Of a stretch of DNA of 64,000 nucleotides, positions 55,009-64,000 are shown one piece after another. Every line of letters starts with the position of its first letter. Positions within the stretch are counted from its first letter, which is position 1. Under the pieces are notes generated by a model. It saw only the letters and a list, made by a program, of their open reading frames with translations, was not told where the DNA came from and ran no database searches. Both the position numbers and the translations under genes were made by a program. Location: the NCBI RefSeq assembly GCF_003003885.1, contig NZ_PVWN01000006.1:62001-126000 (forward strand). Direction: 5' to 3'. This DNA comes from Chlorogloea sp. CCALA 695. Lineage in GTDB: Bacteria; Cyanobacteriota; Cyanobacteriia; Cyanobacteriales; Chroococcidiopsidaceae.

Positions 55009-55593
55009 TCACGACTCTAACTTAACCGCACCAGAGCGTAAAATCTGCCAATTGTTGCTAATCCACTTAATAACTGTAGAAGGTATGGCACTAGAGGACG
55101 GCTCCGTAGCTTCAAGGGAGAAAGTTAGGACATCGGGAAACGCTGCTCTAATCTCCCTCATTGTCTGCAATGGTGGTTCGCCCGACTTATTCGCGCTAGT
55201 AGTAGCCAGCGCCCCAGTACGAGCCAAAATAGCCCTAGTAACAGCATGGTTTGGCACGCGCAGACCAACAGTACCAGGACTTGCTAAATTAATCTCCTTG
55301 GGTACGCGATCGCTCGCTGGCAGTACCATAGTAAGCGCACCGGGCCAATAAGTTGCAGCCATTTGTTGCCATACTAATAATTCTGCCGCATTCCCAGAAA
55401 CATAGGGCCAAAGATCCGTAGCGCAAGCCGCCATCAAAATTAGTGGTTTATCTTGACTACGCTGCTTTGCTGCAAAAATTAATTGGGCTTTTGACGGTAA
55501 AGTTGCCAAAGCTGGAATTGTATCGGTAGGAAAACTAACTAATTTACCTGCAAAAATTCCTTCTACCAATTCTTGCAGCATTCCTTGAGTCAT
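55009..55593 (-). CDS. tsaC: L-threonylcarbamoyladenylate synthase (TsaC/Sua5/YrdC)
   Basis: 194 residues. It makes threonylcarbamoyl-AMP from threonine, bicarbonate and ATP, the first step of t6A tRNA modification. Key segments: FPTDTIPALATLPS, KQRSQDKPLILM (the KxR active site) and TTSANKSGEPPL. It is short, like TsaC rather than Sua5 (which has an extra C-terminal domain). TsaD, the second-step enzyme, is 4 kb away at 59679. Confidence 0.9.
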   Translation of the reverse strand: MTQGMLQELVEGIFAGKLVSFPTDTIPALATLPSKAQLIFAAKQRSQDKPLILMAACATDLWPYVSGNAAELLVWQQMAATYWPGALTMVLPASDRVPKEINLASPGTVGLRVPNHAVTRAILARTGALATTSANKSGEPPLQTMREIRAAFPDVLTFSLEATEPSSSAIPSTVIKWISNNWQILRSGAVKLES

Positions 55594-55602
55594 GAGCGCA
55601 AT

Positions 55603-56520
55603 TTAATTAATTTTTAGGGCTAAAACAAAACGTTCGATACCTGCTAAATCGGTATGAATTGAAATATTAGTATAACTTTTGCGATCGTGCAGTAACGACG
55701 CAACTATTTCTGCTTGTCCCGCCATTGTCTCCGCCAACCACACGCCCCCAGGTAGCAAATAATCGGGCGCAGTCTCTACCAAATAGCGCAAGCAATCAAT
55801 GCCATCGTCGCCTCCATCTAAAGCCAGCCTAGGCTCGTGCTGGGCTACTTCTGGCTGTAGTTTTGCAACTAAAGCACTGGGAATATAAGGAGGATTGGAT
55901 ACCATGCCGCTCAATTTTCCCTTAAATAGTGCTAGGGGTTCCCACCAAAAACCTTGATAGAATTTAATGCGACTTCCAAAGCCCAAGAGTAGAGAATTTT
56001 TTCGAGCGATTTCTATTGCTGCACTGCTACAATCAACGCCATGAATTTTTGCTTGCGGAAATATCTCCGCAAGTCCCAGACTAATTGCGCCGCTCCCTGT
56101 CCCTAAATCTGCCCAATGTCCTTGTTCTAGTGATATTGAGCTATTTTTTGCCGCCATCACTGCCAGATCGATTAGTTGCTCTGTTTCTGGGCGGGGAATC
56201 AGTACTGCTGGAGAAACTGCTAATTTGAAGTTACGCCAATACACAACTCCAGCAATATACTGAACTGGCAAAAACTCGCTTAACCTTCTTTGCCACAATC
56301 GGTCTAATTCTTCAATCTCAAGCTGGATAGGAATTTGGGGCAAATCGCGGAAAGACTCTAAGCAGAGAGTTAATCTTTCTAGCCCAGCTACTTCTTGTAA
56401 GAGCCAGTCTAATTCGCTTGGGGAAACTTTAGCCGCTATTGCAGCTTTTTGGGCTGTTTTTCGCCATTGCCAAAGTTCTTCACCTGAAACAAACCGCCGC
56501 AGCTTTTGATTCATGCCCAA
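55603..56520 (-). CDS. prmC: Release-factor glutamine methyltransferase PrmC
   Basis: 305 residues. The N-terminal helical domain (1-90) binds the release factor; the C-terminal Rossmann methyltransferase carries DLGTGSGAISLGL for SAM and NPPYIPSALVAKLQPEV, the NPPY motif that holds the glutamine of the GGQ loop. It methylates RF1/RF2. It lies 9 bases upstream of tsaC in the same direction, so the two form an operon with tic22 before them. Confidence 0.93.
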   Translation of the reverse strand: MGMNQKLRRFVSGEELWQWRKTAQKAAIAAKVSPSELDWLLQEVAGLERLTLCLESFRDLPQIPIQLEIEELDRLWQRRLSEFLPVQYIAGVVYWRNFKLAVSPAVLIPRPETEQLIDLAVMAAKNSSISLEQGHWADLGTGSGAISLGLAEIFPQAKIHGVDCSSAAIEIARKNSLLLGFGSRIKFYQGFWWEPLALFKGKLSGMVSNPPYIPSALVAKLQPEVAQHEPRLALDGGDDGIDCLRYLVETAPDYLLPGGVWLAETMAGQAEIVASLLHDRKSYTNISIHTDLAGIERFVLALKIN

Positions 56521-56522
56521 AC

Positions 56523-57281
56523 TTATTTTTTACGTGGTTGCGCTGCGGGTAGACTGCGAACAAAGTCGATGGATGCTTTGGGGGGAACCAACATAATTTG
56601 GTTTAGCTGGGTATCATTGCGACTTTGCATTGTTTCAATCACCCCTTCTAAATTGACTACCTGAATCTCAACGGTAGAAGCCAAGTTTGGTTGTTGTTTT
56701 TTAAACCTGTCTAACATTGATTGCAATTCTTCTTTGTTAAAAAAGAAAGGAATTACTTGCTTATCTGCTTGTTTGACTGTTAAATAGCCTTTTTCTTTCC
56801 CGGCTTTAGCGACAAATAGCGGTGTTCCCTGAAACTTTTTCTCATCTTGACCTGATTTCTTGAGTAATGCCATTGCGGCATCTACTTGTTGCTTGGCGGG
56901 TACGTAAGCAAAGTCTAAGGAGTTAGGCTTGGTGCTACTAGCTTGGTCTAGCTTGTATACTTCCCCTAGAGAAACAGGAACTACCCGAACATTTTTGGCA
57001 AGTTCTGGGTTTTTGGTTTTGAGTTGATTTACAAATGCTTCCGCATCCTTTTGGTTGATAAATACTCCCGCAACTCCACCTTCTTTTTTGTTGTCGTTAT
57101 TAGAAGCTACTAAGGGCGCTCCCTTGGCATCGGTGATTGTAAATACAGGTACAGGTCCTAGCTTTTGGACAATTTGATCTTGAGGCAAAGAAAACGCGCT
57201 CATTGTGCCAAAGATTGCCGAGCCAACAATGGCACTGCTAACTATTCCTAACTTTGCACCCAAGCTAAACATTGATTTCAT
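56523..57281 (-). CDS. Tic22-family protein
   Basis: 252 residues from the ATG at 57281, which has AGGAG six bases ahead; the ATG at 57296 lies before that site and is rejected. The signal peptide (LGAKLGIVSSAIVGSAIFGTMSAFS) is followed by two Tic22 halves with alternating VFTITDAKGAPLV, GVFINQKDAEAFVNQL and TPLFVAKAG..., FFFNKEELQSMLDRFKKQ. Cyanobacterial Tic22 acts in the periplasm or lumen in outer-membrane protein biogenesis. It is two bases upstream of prmC. Confidence 0.9.
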   Translation of the reverse strand: MKSMFSLGAKLGIVSSAIVGSAIFGTMSAFSLPQDQIVQKLGPVPVFTITDAKGAPLVASNNDNKKEGGVAGVFINQKDAEAFVNQLKTKNPELAKNVRVVPVSLGEVYKLDQASSTKPNSLDFAYVPAKQQVDAAMALLKKSGQDEKKFQGTPLFVAKAGKEKGYLTVKQADKQVIPFFFNKEELQSMLDRFKKQQPNLASTVEIQVVNLEGVIETMQSRNDTQLNQIMLVPPKASIDFVRSLPAAQPRKK

Positions 57282-57296
57282 GAATACTCCTGGCAT

Positions 57297-57690
57297 TAAT
57301 AGCCAATTATTTTGAGCTAAACGGTAATATCTTACTTACTATTGGTTCCATAGAAGGAGAAACAATTTATGTGAGCTATCTTATCGTTCATTTTTGTTTC
57401 TGTCTGCTCAATATAATTTTTTTATACTGGCTTGTTGGTAAATTGCGACGATTTTTTGTTGGTGCTTTCAAGCAATAAAGTCTTTGGACAAAATCTTTAA
57501 TTCCTGATAATTTACTCCACTTTTTGCCTGACGCTACATTACTACAAATCGTTCCTACCTAACACTATCTGAATGAGTTTATCAAACTTCACCAATTTAT
57601 AATTGGTTACTAATCTACAAGATTGTAACTACTTTTGTAAATTAGTCTGCAATAAAATTCTTGACTAATATTTTATATATTATTTACAAA
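57297..57690. other. AT-rich spacer between tic22 and tRNA-Pro
   Basis: 394 bases without a recognisable gene, repeat or hairpin of note. It contains the tic22-prmC-tsaC promoter on the minus strand; I cannot point to boxes. Confidence 0.5.
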
Positions 57691-57764
57691 TCGGGATGAC
57701 AGGATTTGAACCTGCGACATCCTGCTCCCAAAGCAGGCGCGCTACCAAGCTGCGCTACATCCCG
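57691..57764 (-). tRNA. tRNA-Pro (anticodon TGG)
   Basis: 74 bases on the minus strand. Acceptor CGGGATG pairs with CATCCCG, with discriminator A. D-arm GCGCAGCTTGGTAGCGC, anticodon arm CCTGC/GCAGG with loop TTTGGGA (anticodon TGG, codon CCA), T-arm CAGGTTCAAATCCTG. No encoded CCA. Confidence 0.95.
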
Positions 57765-57844
57765 TATTTTAGCTCGTACACTAACTTAACACAGAAGTAC
57801 AATTATCACAAACTTGCCTCTAATTAAGCAGTAGGTAAGATGCT

Positions 57845-58402
<558 letters not shown>

Positions 58403-58654
58403 TTATTTTGCCTATATTAGCTAGGAAAGGTCAAGCTATTAGCAAAAAGCAAAGCTCGATCTTGAGATAAAAGCAAATCAATAGAAAAGTTGATTTTCCC
58501 CTCTAAAAACAAAATAAGCTCCTAGAAGTCAATATGCTTTTACCTAGCCATCTTAAAACTTTAACACTTTGTTAACAACCTGCTAGACAACGGGGATCGA
58601 TTTTTTGGCAATTTTAGTGTCAAAGCGGAGGAGTGTTAAGGATAAAATATAGTT

Positions 58655-59596
58655 ATGGCAACTATTGAAATTTCGGGAATTGAACATAGCTACGAACTGA
58701 CGGGCTTTGCGTCAGATTCTCCTACCTTAGTTTTTATCCACGGGTGGCTACTAAGCCGTGAATACTGGCAACCTTTAATTAAGTGTTTAGCACCAGATCG
58801 CCAGTGTTTAGCTTATGATTTGCGCGGCTTTGGTCAATCTCCAGGCAGATTAACGTCAATAACTGATGCTCCTGTAGTTAATCCATTCTTAAATAGTGCT
58901 GTAAACAAGACAGAAAATGTCCCTGATTTACGCTCAAATAACCCGCAGAATTTTTCTAATTGCTATACGACGGCGGCTTACGCAGAGGATTTAGTTGTTC
59001 TCTTAAAAACGTTGAATATCAGTAGTGCATGGCTAATTGGTCACTCTTTAGGGGCAACGGTAGCGCTATTAGCCGCCGAACTTCGCAGCACCCAAATAAA
59101 AGGCGTAATCTGTATCAATGCTGGAGGGGGAGTGTACCTCAAAGAAGCCTTTGAGCAGTTTCGCGCGGCGGGTCAGCAGTTATTAAAAATTCGTCCCCGT
59201 TGGCTTTGTTACTTACCTTTAGTTGATTTAATATTTACCCGCGCTAATGTAGTCAATCCTATAGCTCGCCAATGGGGTCGCCAAAGAGTAATTGATTTTG
59301 TGATGGCTAATCCCGAAGCCGCTTTAGGAACCCTTTTAGACTCGACCACCGAGGAAGAAGTGAACCGATTACCGTCGCTAGTTTCTCACTTGTCCCAGCC
59401 TGTTTATTTCTTCGCCGGACAGCAAGACAAGATTATGGAGCCTAAATATGTCCGTCATCTGGCAAGCTTTCACCCCTTGTTTCAAAGCGATCGCGGTAAT
59501 GTATTAGAAATTCCTAACTGCGGACACTTGGCAATGTTGGAACAAACACATACCGTTGCTACAGAAATTCGGAGTATTTTGGCGCGACATGGGTAA
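58655..59596 (+). CDS. Alpha/beta hydrolase
   Basis: 313 residues. Standard fold: oxyanion segment HGWLLSREYW near residue 29, nucleophile elbow GHSLGATV, acidic residue in FFAGQQDKIM and catalytic His in PNCGHLAML. An unusual insert (about 70-105) lies before the nucleophile. The substrate is unknown. The stop codon lies in a heptamer of the repeat array that follows (59590-59652). Confidence 0.86.
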   Translation: MATIEISGIEHSYELTGFASDSPTLVFIHGWLLSREYWQPLIKCLAPDRQCLAYDLRGFGQSPGRLTSITDAPVVNPFLNSAVNKTENVPDLRSNNPQNFSNCYTTAAYAEDLVVLLKTLNISSAWLIGHSLGATVALLAAELRSTQIKGVICINAGGGVYLKEAFEQFRAAGQQLLKIRPRWLCYLPLVDLIFTRANVVNPIARQWGRQRVIDFVMANPEAALGTLLDSTTEEEVNRLPSLVSHLSQPVYFFAGQQDKIMEPKYVRHLASFHPLFQSDRGNVLEIPNCGHLAMLEQTHTVATEIRSILARHG

Positions 59597-59652
59597 TTGG
59601 GAATTGGGAATTGAGAATTGGTAATTGGTAATTGGGAATTGGTAATTGGTAA
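59590..59652 (+). repeat. Nine tandem heptamers, TTGGKAA type
   Basis: Nine in-phase heptamers (TGGGTAA, TTGGGAA twice, TTGAGAA, TTGGTAA twice, TTGGGAA, TTGGTAA twice) between the convergent hydrolase and tsaD genes. The first includes the hydrolase stop codon. Same unit as the array at 26900. Confidence 0.88.
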
Positions 59653-59678
59653 TTAAGTAGTTTTAAATGACCAATTTC

Positions 59679-60722
59679 CTACTGCTGATATAGTTGCATA
59701 ACATCCGTTAGTGGTAAACGCGATCGCCCAGCTAAAGTTATTGGTGATGTATGACCACGATTGAAGTGTTCCGCCGCCGCACAGCCAATCATTGCTGCAT
59801 TGTCGGTACAATACTTCATTGGTGGAAATAAGACGCGCAAGTTATGCTCTTTGGCTGCCGCTTGCAAATGCTGCCTTAGTCCACTATTTGCCGCTACTCC
59901 ACCACCTACAGCAATAGTATCTAAACCGAAATCCGTAGCGCAGGCAATGGCTCTTTTTGTCAGACTTTTCGCTACAGTCTCTTGGAAACTTGCCGCTATA
60001 TCCCCTACTGGAAAAACTCCATTGTCTTGCTTCACTTTTTGCACTAGCCGCAATACTGCTGTTTTTAAGCCGCTAAAGCTCGAGTCGTAAGGATGAAACT
60101 TGCCATTTGCTAAAGAAATTTTGCCTTCGGGGAGTTTAAAAGCTTGGGGGTTGCCAATTTGGGCTAATTTATCAATCTCTGGCCCGCCGGGATATCCTAA
60201 TTCTAATAATCGCGCTACTTTATCAAAAGCTTCTCCCGCCGCATCGTCGTGGGTTTGTCCCAAGGTTTCGTATTCACCGCAGTCTTTGACATAAATTAAG
60301 CTGGTATGACCACCAGAGACTAGCAAGCTTAAAAAAGGCGGCTCTAAACTAGGTTCACTTAAACAGTTGGCGTAAATATGCCCTTCTAAATGATGCACCC
60401 CGATTAAGGGCAAGTTATGCAGAATTGCTAAGGTTTTAGCGGCAGAGATACCTACCATTAGCGCTCCCACAAGTCCGGGGGCGCAAGTTACCGCCACAGC
60501 ATCGATTTTTGTGATTGGTCTTTGGGCCTGTTCTAAAGCCAAGGCGATCGCGCTATTAATTGTTTCTAAGTGCTGGCGTGATGCTATTTCTGGCACTACC
60601 CCGCCATACTGCTTATGGATGGGAATTTGGGAGGTGACAACGCTACTGCAAACTGTGCGATTATTTATTACCGCGACGGCAGTTTCGTCGCAGCTAGTTT
60701 CTATGGCTAGAATAGTTGACAT
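59679..60722 (-). CDS. tsaD: tRNA t6A37 threonylcarbamoyltransferase TsaD
   Basis: 347 residues. Transfers the threonylcarbamoyl group to A37 of ANN-decoding tRNAs. Features: ETSCDET at residues 8-14, the metal-binding HxxxH in [33 protein letters not shown], and [10 protein letters not shown] for nucleotide binding. Divergent from psaF with a 158-base gap, a neighbourhood common in cyanobacteria. Confidence 0.96.
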   Translation of the reverse strand: MSTILAIETSCDETAVAVINNRTVCSSVVTSQIPIHKQYGGVVPEIASRQHLETINSAIALALEQAQRPITKIDAVAVTCAPGLVGALMVGISAAKTLAILHNLPLIGVHHLEGHIYANCLSEPSLEPPFLSLLVSGGHTSLIYVKDCGEYETLGQTHDDAAGEAFDKVARLLELGYPGGPEIDKLAQIGNPQAFKLPEGKISLANGKFHPYDSSFSGLKTAVLRLVQKVKQDNGVFPVGDIAASFQETVAKSLTKRAIACATDFGLDTIAVGGGVAANSGLRQHLQAAAKEHNLRVLFPPMKYCTDNAAMIGCAAAEHFNRGHTSPITLAGRSRLPLTDVMQLYQQ

Positions 60723-60880
60723 TTGGTTGAAATTAGCGATTAATTTACTACTTTTGGCTGCTATTGATTGGGAAACTTAAACTTTTATTTACTTAATCTA
60801 TTGTCGGCTCTCTGGCAAGAGTATGATAGCTTCCAAGTTCTGAAAACTTTATTTGTTTTGTAACAAAGGGAAACAATTTC

Positions 60881-61381
60881 ATGCAACGATTGTTTGCTTT
60901 GGTTCTAGTCATTGGTTTCTGGTTTAACTTTGCGCCTCCAGCCTCAGCTTCAGCGCAAGCTAATCTAGTTCCTTGTAGTGAATCACCAGCCTTTCTTCAA
61001 CGGGCAAAAGATGCCCGTAACACAACGGGCGATCCCAATTCTGGCGCAAAACGTTTCGAGCGTTATGCTCAAGCTCAGTGCGGCCCTGAAGGTTTACCCC
61101 ATTTAATTGTTGATGGTCGTCTCGACCGTGCTGGGGACTTCATTATTCCTAGCATTCTCTTTCTCTATATTGCTGGTTGGATTGGTTGGGCAGGTCGCTC
61201 CTATATCCGAGCAAGCAAAAAATTGGAAGGTTCTCCCGAAAGTAGGGAAATTATCATTGACGTGCCTTTGGCGCTGAAATGTACCGCAGGCGGTGCTACT
61301 TGGCCCTTGGCAGCTACTTCGGAATTTTTATCAGGCGAACTATACGCCAAAGATGAAGAAATACCTGTTTCACCACGCTAA
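60881..61381 (+). CDS. psaF: Photosystem I subunit III (PsaF)
   Basis: 166 residues. A signal peptide (1-23, ending ASA) directs it to the thylakoid lumen; the lumenal half has paired cysteines (VPCSES and [15 protein letters not shown]). A membrane segment (about 85-106) is near [24 protein letters not shown]. It helps dock cytochrome c6/plastocyanin in eukaryotes; in cyanobacteria it is a structural subunit. GGG-AAA upstream fits a ribosome site. Co-transcribed with psaJ, 38 bases on. Confidence 0.96.
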   Translation: MQRLFALVLVIGFWFNFAPPASASAQANLVPCSESPAFLQRAKDARNTTGDPNSGAKRFERYAQAQCGPEGLPHLIVDGRLDRAGDFIIPSILFLYIAGWIGWAGRSYIRASKKLEGSPESREIIIDVPLALKCTAGGATWPLAATSEFLSGELYAKDEEIPVSPR

Positions 61382-61419
61382 TTTAGCTTAACTTATCCGC
61401 TTATTTTGAGTGTCGATTG

Positions 61420-61569
61420 ATGAAAAATAAAGAAGACCAAAAAACCTACTTTCTTCAGTATCTTTCTCTAGCGCCAGTGCTGGCAGTAGTTTCAGTTTCT
61501 ATCGCTTTCACTACTTGGGCTATATTCAACAGCATCTTCCCTGATTTGCTTTTCCATCCCATGCCGTAG
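61420..61569 (+). CDS. psaJ: Photosystem I subunit IX (PsaJ)
   Basis: 49 residues. KTYFLQYLSLAPVLAVV starts the single membrane helix, and the protein ends FPDLLFHPMP, as in other PsaJ proteins. It stabilises PsaF. It follows psaF in the conserved order and is closed by a strong hairpin at 61601. Confidence 0.93.
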   Translation: MKNKEDQKTYFLQYLSLAPVLAVVSVSIAFTTWAIFNSIFPDLLFHPMP

Positions 61570-61600
61570 AAGTAGCTCTAATTGCTAGTTCGATGTTTAT

Positions 61601-61643
61601 TAGCTAAATAAATTACTTGTCGTTCAAGTAATTTATTTAGCTA
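61601..61643 (+). terminator. 19-bp perfect hairpin after psaFJ
   Basis: A 19-base arm (61601-61619) is the exact reverse complement of 61625-61643, with a five-base loop TCGTT. It is AT-rich and has no clean T-run after it, so it may act as a 3' RNA-stabilising structure or a regulator site as much as a terminator. It lies between psaJ and psaL. Confidence 0.7.
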
Positions 61644-61845
61644 GTACCTAATAAATGTAATTAAGTCATACTTCTAAAGGTGTAAACTTGCAATTTTCTT
61701 TAACATAGATTGCGAGTTTTTTTAGTGTTTATTTATCAAAATTAGTTTAATTAATTTTTCTAAAGTTAGTGAGGAAAACTGTTATTTGGTTACAGTTAAT
61801 AACCTAAAATAATGCCACTATCATGTTTAAATACTAAGAGCAAAT

Positions 61846-62367
61846 ATGGCGCAAGCAATAGATGCATCAAAAGATCGCCCCAGCGATCCTAGAAATAGAG
61901 AAGTTGTGTTTCCTCCCAACCGCGATCCGCAGTGGGGAGACTTAGAGACACCAATCAATAATTCTGGTTTGGTTAAATGGTACATTAATAATTTGCCAGC
62001 TTACCGTCAGGGTATAACTACCCAACGCCGAGGCTTAGAAGCTGGGATGGCTCATGGTTATTGGCTGCTTGGTCCTTTCGCCAAACTCGGCCCGTTAAGG
62101 GATGCTGATATTGCTAATTTAGCTGGATTGTTATCAACTTTAGGAATGGTAGCAATTTCTGCTTTTGCGATCGCCCTTTACGCTAATAGCAATCCTCCCC
62201 AACCAGTTGCAAATGTAACAACTGCCAATCGAGTACCTGATGCTTTCAAATCTCCCGAAGGTTGGAATAGTTACGCGACTAGCTTTTTAATTGGTGGCGT
62301 TGGTGGCGCTGTAGTTGCCTACTTCCTGCTTGACAATATAGAAGTGATCCAAAAGGTGTTTAGTTAA
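61846..62367 (+). CDS. psaL: Photosystem I subunit XI (PsaL)
   Basis: 173 residues. The N-terminal cytosolic part (GDLETPINNSGLVKWYINNLPAYRQGITTQRRGLEAGMAHGYWLLGPF) contains chlorophyll ligand candidates, and two or three membrane helices follow. PsaL forms the trimer/tetramer contact of cyanobacterial PSI. Upstream there is a GTTA-rich stretch around 61781-61800 that recalls HLR1 elements but does not fit their spacing. Confidence 0.95.
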   Translation: MAQAIDASKDRPSDPRNREVVFPPNRDPQWGDLETPINNSGLVKWYINNLPAYRQGITTQRRGLEAGMAHGYWLLGPFAKLGPLRDADIANLAGLLSTLGMVAISAFAIALYANSNPPQPVANVTTANRVPDAFKSPEGWNSYATSFLIGGVGGAVVAYFLLDNIEVIQKVFS

Positions 62368-62499
62368 TTATCAAAAAATTCCGCCGATTTTTAATGGGCG
62401 TAATTAGAGAGTAGGTAAAAAAAGTGGAATGTATTTGCTATTAGTGAAAACTTCAACTTTTTTTCTCTGCTCTTTTTTAGTAAATTATTGAAATTTTCG

Positions 62500-63090
62500 C
62501 TAAGGTAGAATGACACTTTCGAGTTGATGCAAAGCTGTTTCCAAGTCATCATTAGTAATTTGCACATCAAAGTCGCCAGCCGAGGCAATTTCTATTTGGG
62601 CGCGTTTCAAGCGACTACTGATAGCAGAGCTTGAATCGGTCGCGCGATCGCGCAAACGTTGCTCTAGGGCGCTAAAAGACGGCGGTAGGATAAAAATCCG
62701 CAACGCATCAGGACAGGAAGTATAAATTTGGTTCGCACCATCAAGCTCAACTTCTAGCAAAACTGTTTTGCCTTCAGCGATTTGTTGTTCTACAGGCAAA
62801 CGTGGAGTGCCATAATAGTTGCCTGCAAACTCCGCCCATTCGAGCAAGTAGTGATCGCTAATCATTTTTTCAAAATCGGTGCGACTAACAAAGTAATAAT
62901 GTTCTCCAGAGGTTTCACCCGGACGCGGCGAACGAGTAGTTGCAGAAATTGATAAATATATTTCTGGGTGGCGTTGCAAGAGAATTTGCACCAAAGTACC
63001 TTTACCAACACCGCTAGGGCCAGTTAAAACAATTAACTTTCCCCTAAACTTGTGTTCATTTGCTTGAGACGTAGAATTAGAAACTTGCAT
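62500..63090 (-). CDS. gmk: Guanylate kinase
   Basis: 196 residues from the ATG at 63090 (a TTG at 63108 is possible). P-loop GPSGVGKGT, then RSPRPGETSGEHYYFV with the GMP-binding Arg/Tyr, and LLEVELDGANQI. Phosphorylates GMP/dGMP. Convergent with psaL. The RemA-like gene is 50 bases upstream in the same direction, a pairing conserved widely in bacteria. Confidence 0.95.
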   Translation of the reverse strand: MQVSNSTSQANEHKFRGKLIVLTGPSGVGKGTLVQILLQRHPEIYLSISATTRSPRPGETSGEHYYFVSRTDFEKMISDHYLLEWAEFAGNYYGTPRLPVEQQIAEGKTVLLEVELDGANQIYTSCPDALRIFILPPSFSALEQRLRDRATDSSSAISSRLKRAQIEIASAGDFDVQITNDDLETALHQLESVILP

Positions 63091-63140
63091 TTCTTGGCAC
63101 AAATCCAACCTATTTAATTGTAGTATTTACAGCAATCTTG

Positions 63141-63401
63141 CTAATTATCTGGCTGTTCGCGGTTGAGTACAAACCGATTTGCCACCGTTTCCGGCTGAAT
63201 TGCTGACAAAATAACATGACTTGAATCGGTAATTATTACCGCCCTAGTACGACGACCATAAGTAGCATCAATTAGCTGACCGCGATCGCGGGCATCTGTA
63301 ATAATACGCTTAATGGGGGCAGATTCGGGGCTGACAATGGCAACTACTCGGTTAGCAGAGACAATATTACCAAAACCGATATTTATAAGCTGAATATCCA
63401 T
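63141..63401 (-). CDS. RemA/DUF370-family regulator
   Basis: 86 residues from the ATG at 63401 ([14 protein letters not shown], the usual family start; ten residues upstream of it are not conserved). DUF370/RemA pattern: [61 protein letters not shown]. In Bacillus RemA is a DNA-binding activator of matrix and osmoprotection genes. In cyanobacteria it sits before gmk, as here, and may regulate gmk or surface genes. Confidence 0.92.
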   Translation of the reverse strand: MDIQLINIGFGNIVSANRVVAIVSPESAPIKRIITDARDRGQLIDATYGRRTRAVIITDSSHVILSAIQPETVANRFVLNREQPDN

Positions 63402-63609
63402 GCAAAAATGACGCGACGCGCCGTATAACAAGCATTAAAACCTAACTTCAATGGTATATACAAAAATGCGTGACTTACAAGCCTGAAAAGCGCGAAAAAC
63501 CTGATTTTTAGGGCATTTAACCCTGTTTTTTGATTTTTATACCTTTAGAAATCGCTCAAAAGGTAGATTAGGCACTTAATTTTATTCTCTTAGTTAAAGA
63601 AGATTTGTT

Positions 63610-64000
63610 TTGCAACCTGTTGACTTGACAACTTTAATTGCTGCTTGCAGCGAAATTCGTAACCATTGGCTACCCGCACGTACTGAGCAAGTATACCAAC
63701 GAAACCGCTTTACAATTGCGATCGCCTTACGGACGCTAAACACGCGGGGATGGCTAGAAATTTGCTGGCATCCCCAAGCGGCGCATTTTTGTATGGGTTC
63801 TCCACCACCGCGATCGCCTGATACTTTTACATTTAGCCAACAATTAATCCATCAATTGCATGGTTTGGCGCTAGTGGCAATTGTGGAGGTTGCGCCTTGG
63901 GAACGAGTAATCGATCTGCAATTTGCTCCTCGTCCTGGAGAAAGTGCTTTAGGGCATTTGTATGTAGAAATTATGGGCAAATATAGCAATGTTATTCTTA
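63610..64000 (+). CDS. NFACT/RqcH-family protein (truncated by window edge)
   Basis: The first 130 codons of the gene. TTG start at 63610 (LQPVDLTTLIAACSEI...), then NFACT-N-type wording including SFxQQLIHQLHGLALVAIVEVAPWERVIDLQF and GHLYVEIMGKYSNVIL. This family includes RqcH, which adds alanine tails to stalled nascent chains on 50S subunits, and the fibronectin-binding proteins. It is divergent from the RemA-like gene. The rest lies beyond the window. Confidence 0.88.
   Translation, partial: MQPVDLTTLIAACSEIRNHWLPARTEQVYQRNRFTIAIALRTLNTRGWLEICWHPQAAHFCMGSPPPRSPDTFTFSQQLIHQLHGLALVAIVEVAPWERVIDLQFAPRPGESALGHLYVEIMGKYSNVIL

Noticed and set aside
59590..59652. CRISPR-like array
   Set aside because: Units are seven bases, contiguous and without spacers. 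These are cyanobacterial heptamer repeats.
61781..61800. HLR1 (RpaB) site before psaL
   Set aside because: Two GTTA-type half sites are present, but the 2-base spacing and the second TTACA half of the consensus do not fit.

Overview
The window is chromosomal DNA of a cyanobacterium. The evidence is the photosystem I genes psaF, psaJ and psaL, the acyl-ACP reductase / aldehyde-deformylating oxygenase pair, ferredoxin-type nitrite reductase and NarB, the NtcA/NtcB/CnaT nitrogen regulators, ClpR/ClpP, Tic22, Ycf35, and very frequent GCGATCGC (HIP1) octamers on both strands. Base composition is moderately AT-rich. Species cannot be fixed from sequence alone; a Chroococcidiopsis/Nostoc-like lineage is a guess. 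No rRNA operon, CRISPR array, transposase or prophage was seen.

Region 1 (1-13.4 kb) is nitrate assimilation: a truncated response regulator, a Rieske protein, then an operon nirA-nrtA-nrtB-nrtC-nrtD-cynS-narB (import of nitrate/nitrite, cyanate hydrolysis, nitrate reduction). A phd/YefM antitoxin with a frame-shifted VapC toxin follows, and then a second complete nirA. Both nirA genes have textbook NtcA-activated promoters with the same 22-base spacing.

Region 2 (13.4-24.6 kb) is accessory DNA: an orphan GAF protein, an Hsp70 pseudogene, and a nearly complete set of the uncharacterised STM4011-STM4015 families (LRR protein, ATP-grasp protein, sulfatase-like hydrolase, HemN-like radical SAM protein, a second LRR protein and a SPASM-like radical SAM protein). 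It also holds an in-frame remnant of a third LRR copy, a WD40 remnant, a Uma2 nuclease, and Ycf35 next to a broken AAA ATPase. This is the most interesting part of the window: a candidate protein- or peptide-modifying system of unknown function.

Region 3 (24.6-33.4 kb) returns to nitrogen control: a HEAT-repeat protein, ntcB with its own NtcA promoter and a second NtcA box, and cnaT. Then come mntH, a YdeP/FdhF-type molybdo-oxidoreductase, a Tat-exported dienelactone hydrolase-like protein, tRNA-Thr(CGT) and a DUF3493 membrane protein.

Region 4 (33.5-47.6 kb) holds an SLH/beta-helix surface protein, small cyanobacterial families, a lone sugar-ABC permease, the hydrocarbon/lipid block (ADO, AAR, accA, SDR), folE, hemW, a PIN-TRAM protein, a small zinc-ribbon protein and a VWA protein.

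Region 5 (47.6-64 kb) starts with a stand-alone FkbH-carrier protein-thioesterase enzyme preceded by a 35-bp tandem repeat. It continues with clpR-clpP, a DnaJ-like protein, moaD, two related GNAT proteins, a degenerate histidine kinase, tsaC, prmC, tic22, tRNA-Pro(TGG), an alpha/beta hydrolase, tsaD, psaF-psaJ with a 19-bp hairpin, psaL, gmk, a RemA/DUF370 gene and the start of a NFACT/RqcH gene. Heptamer repeats occur at three intergenic sites.
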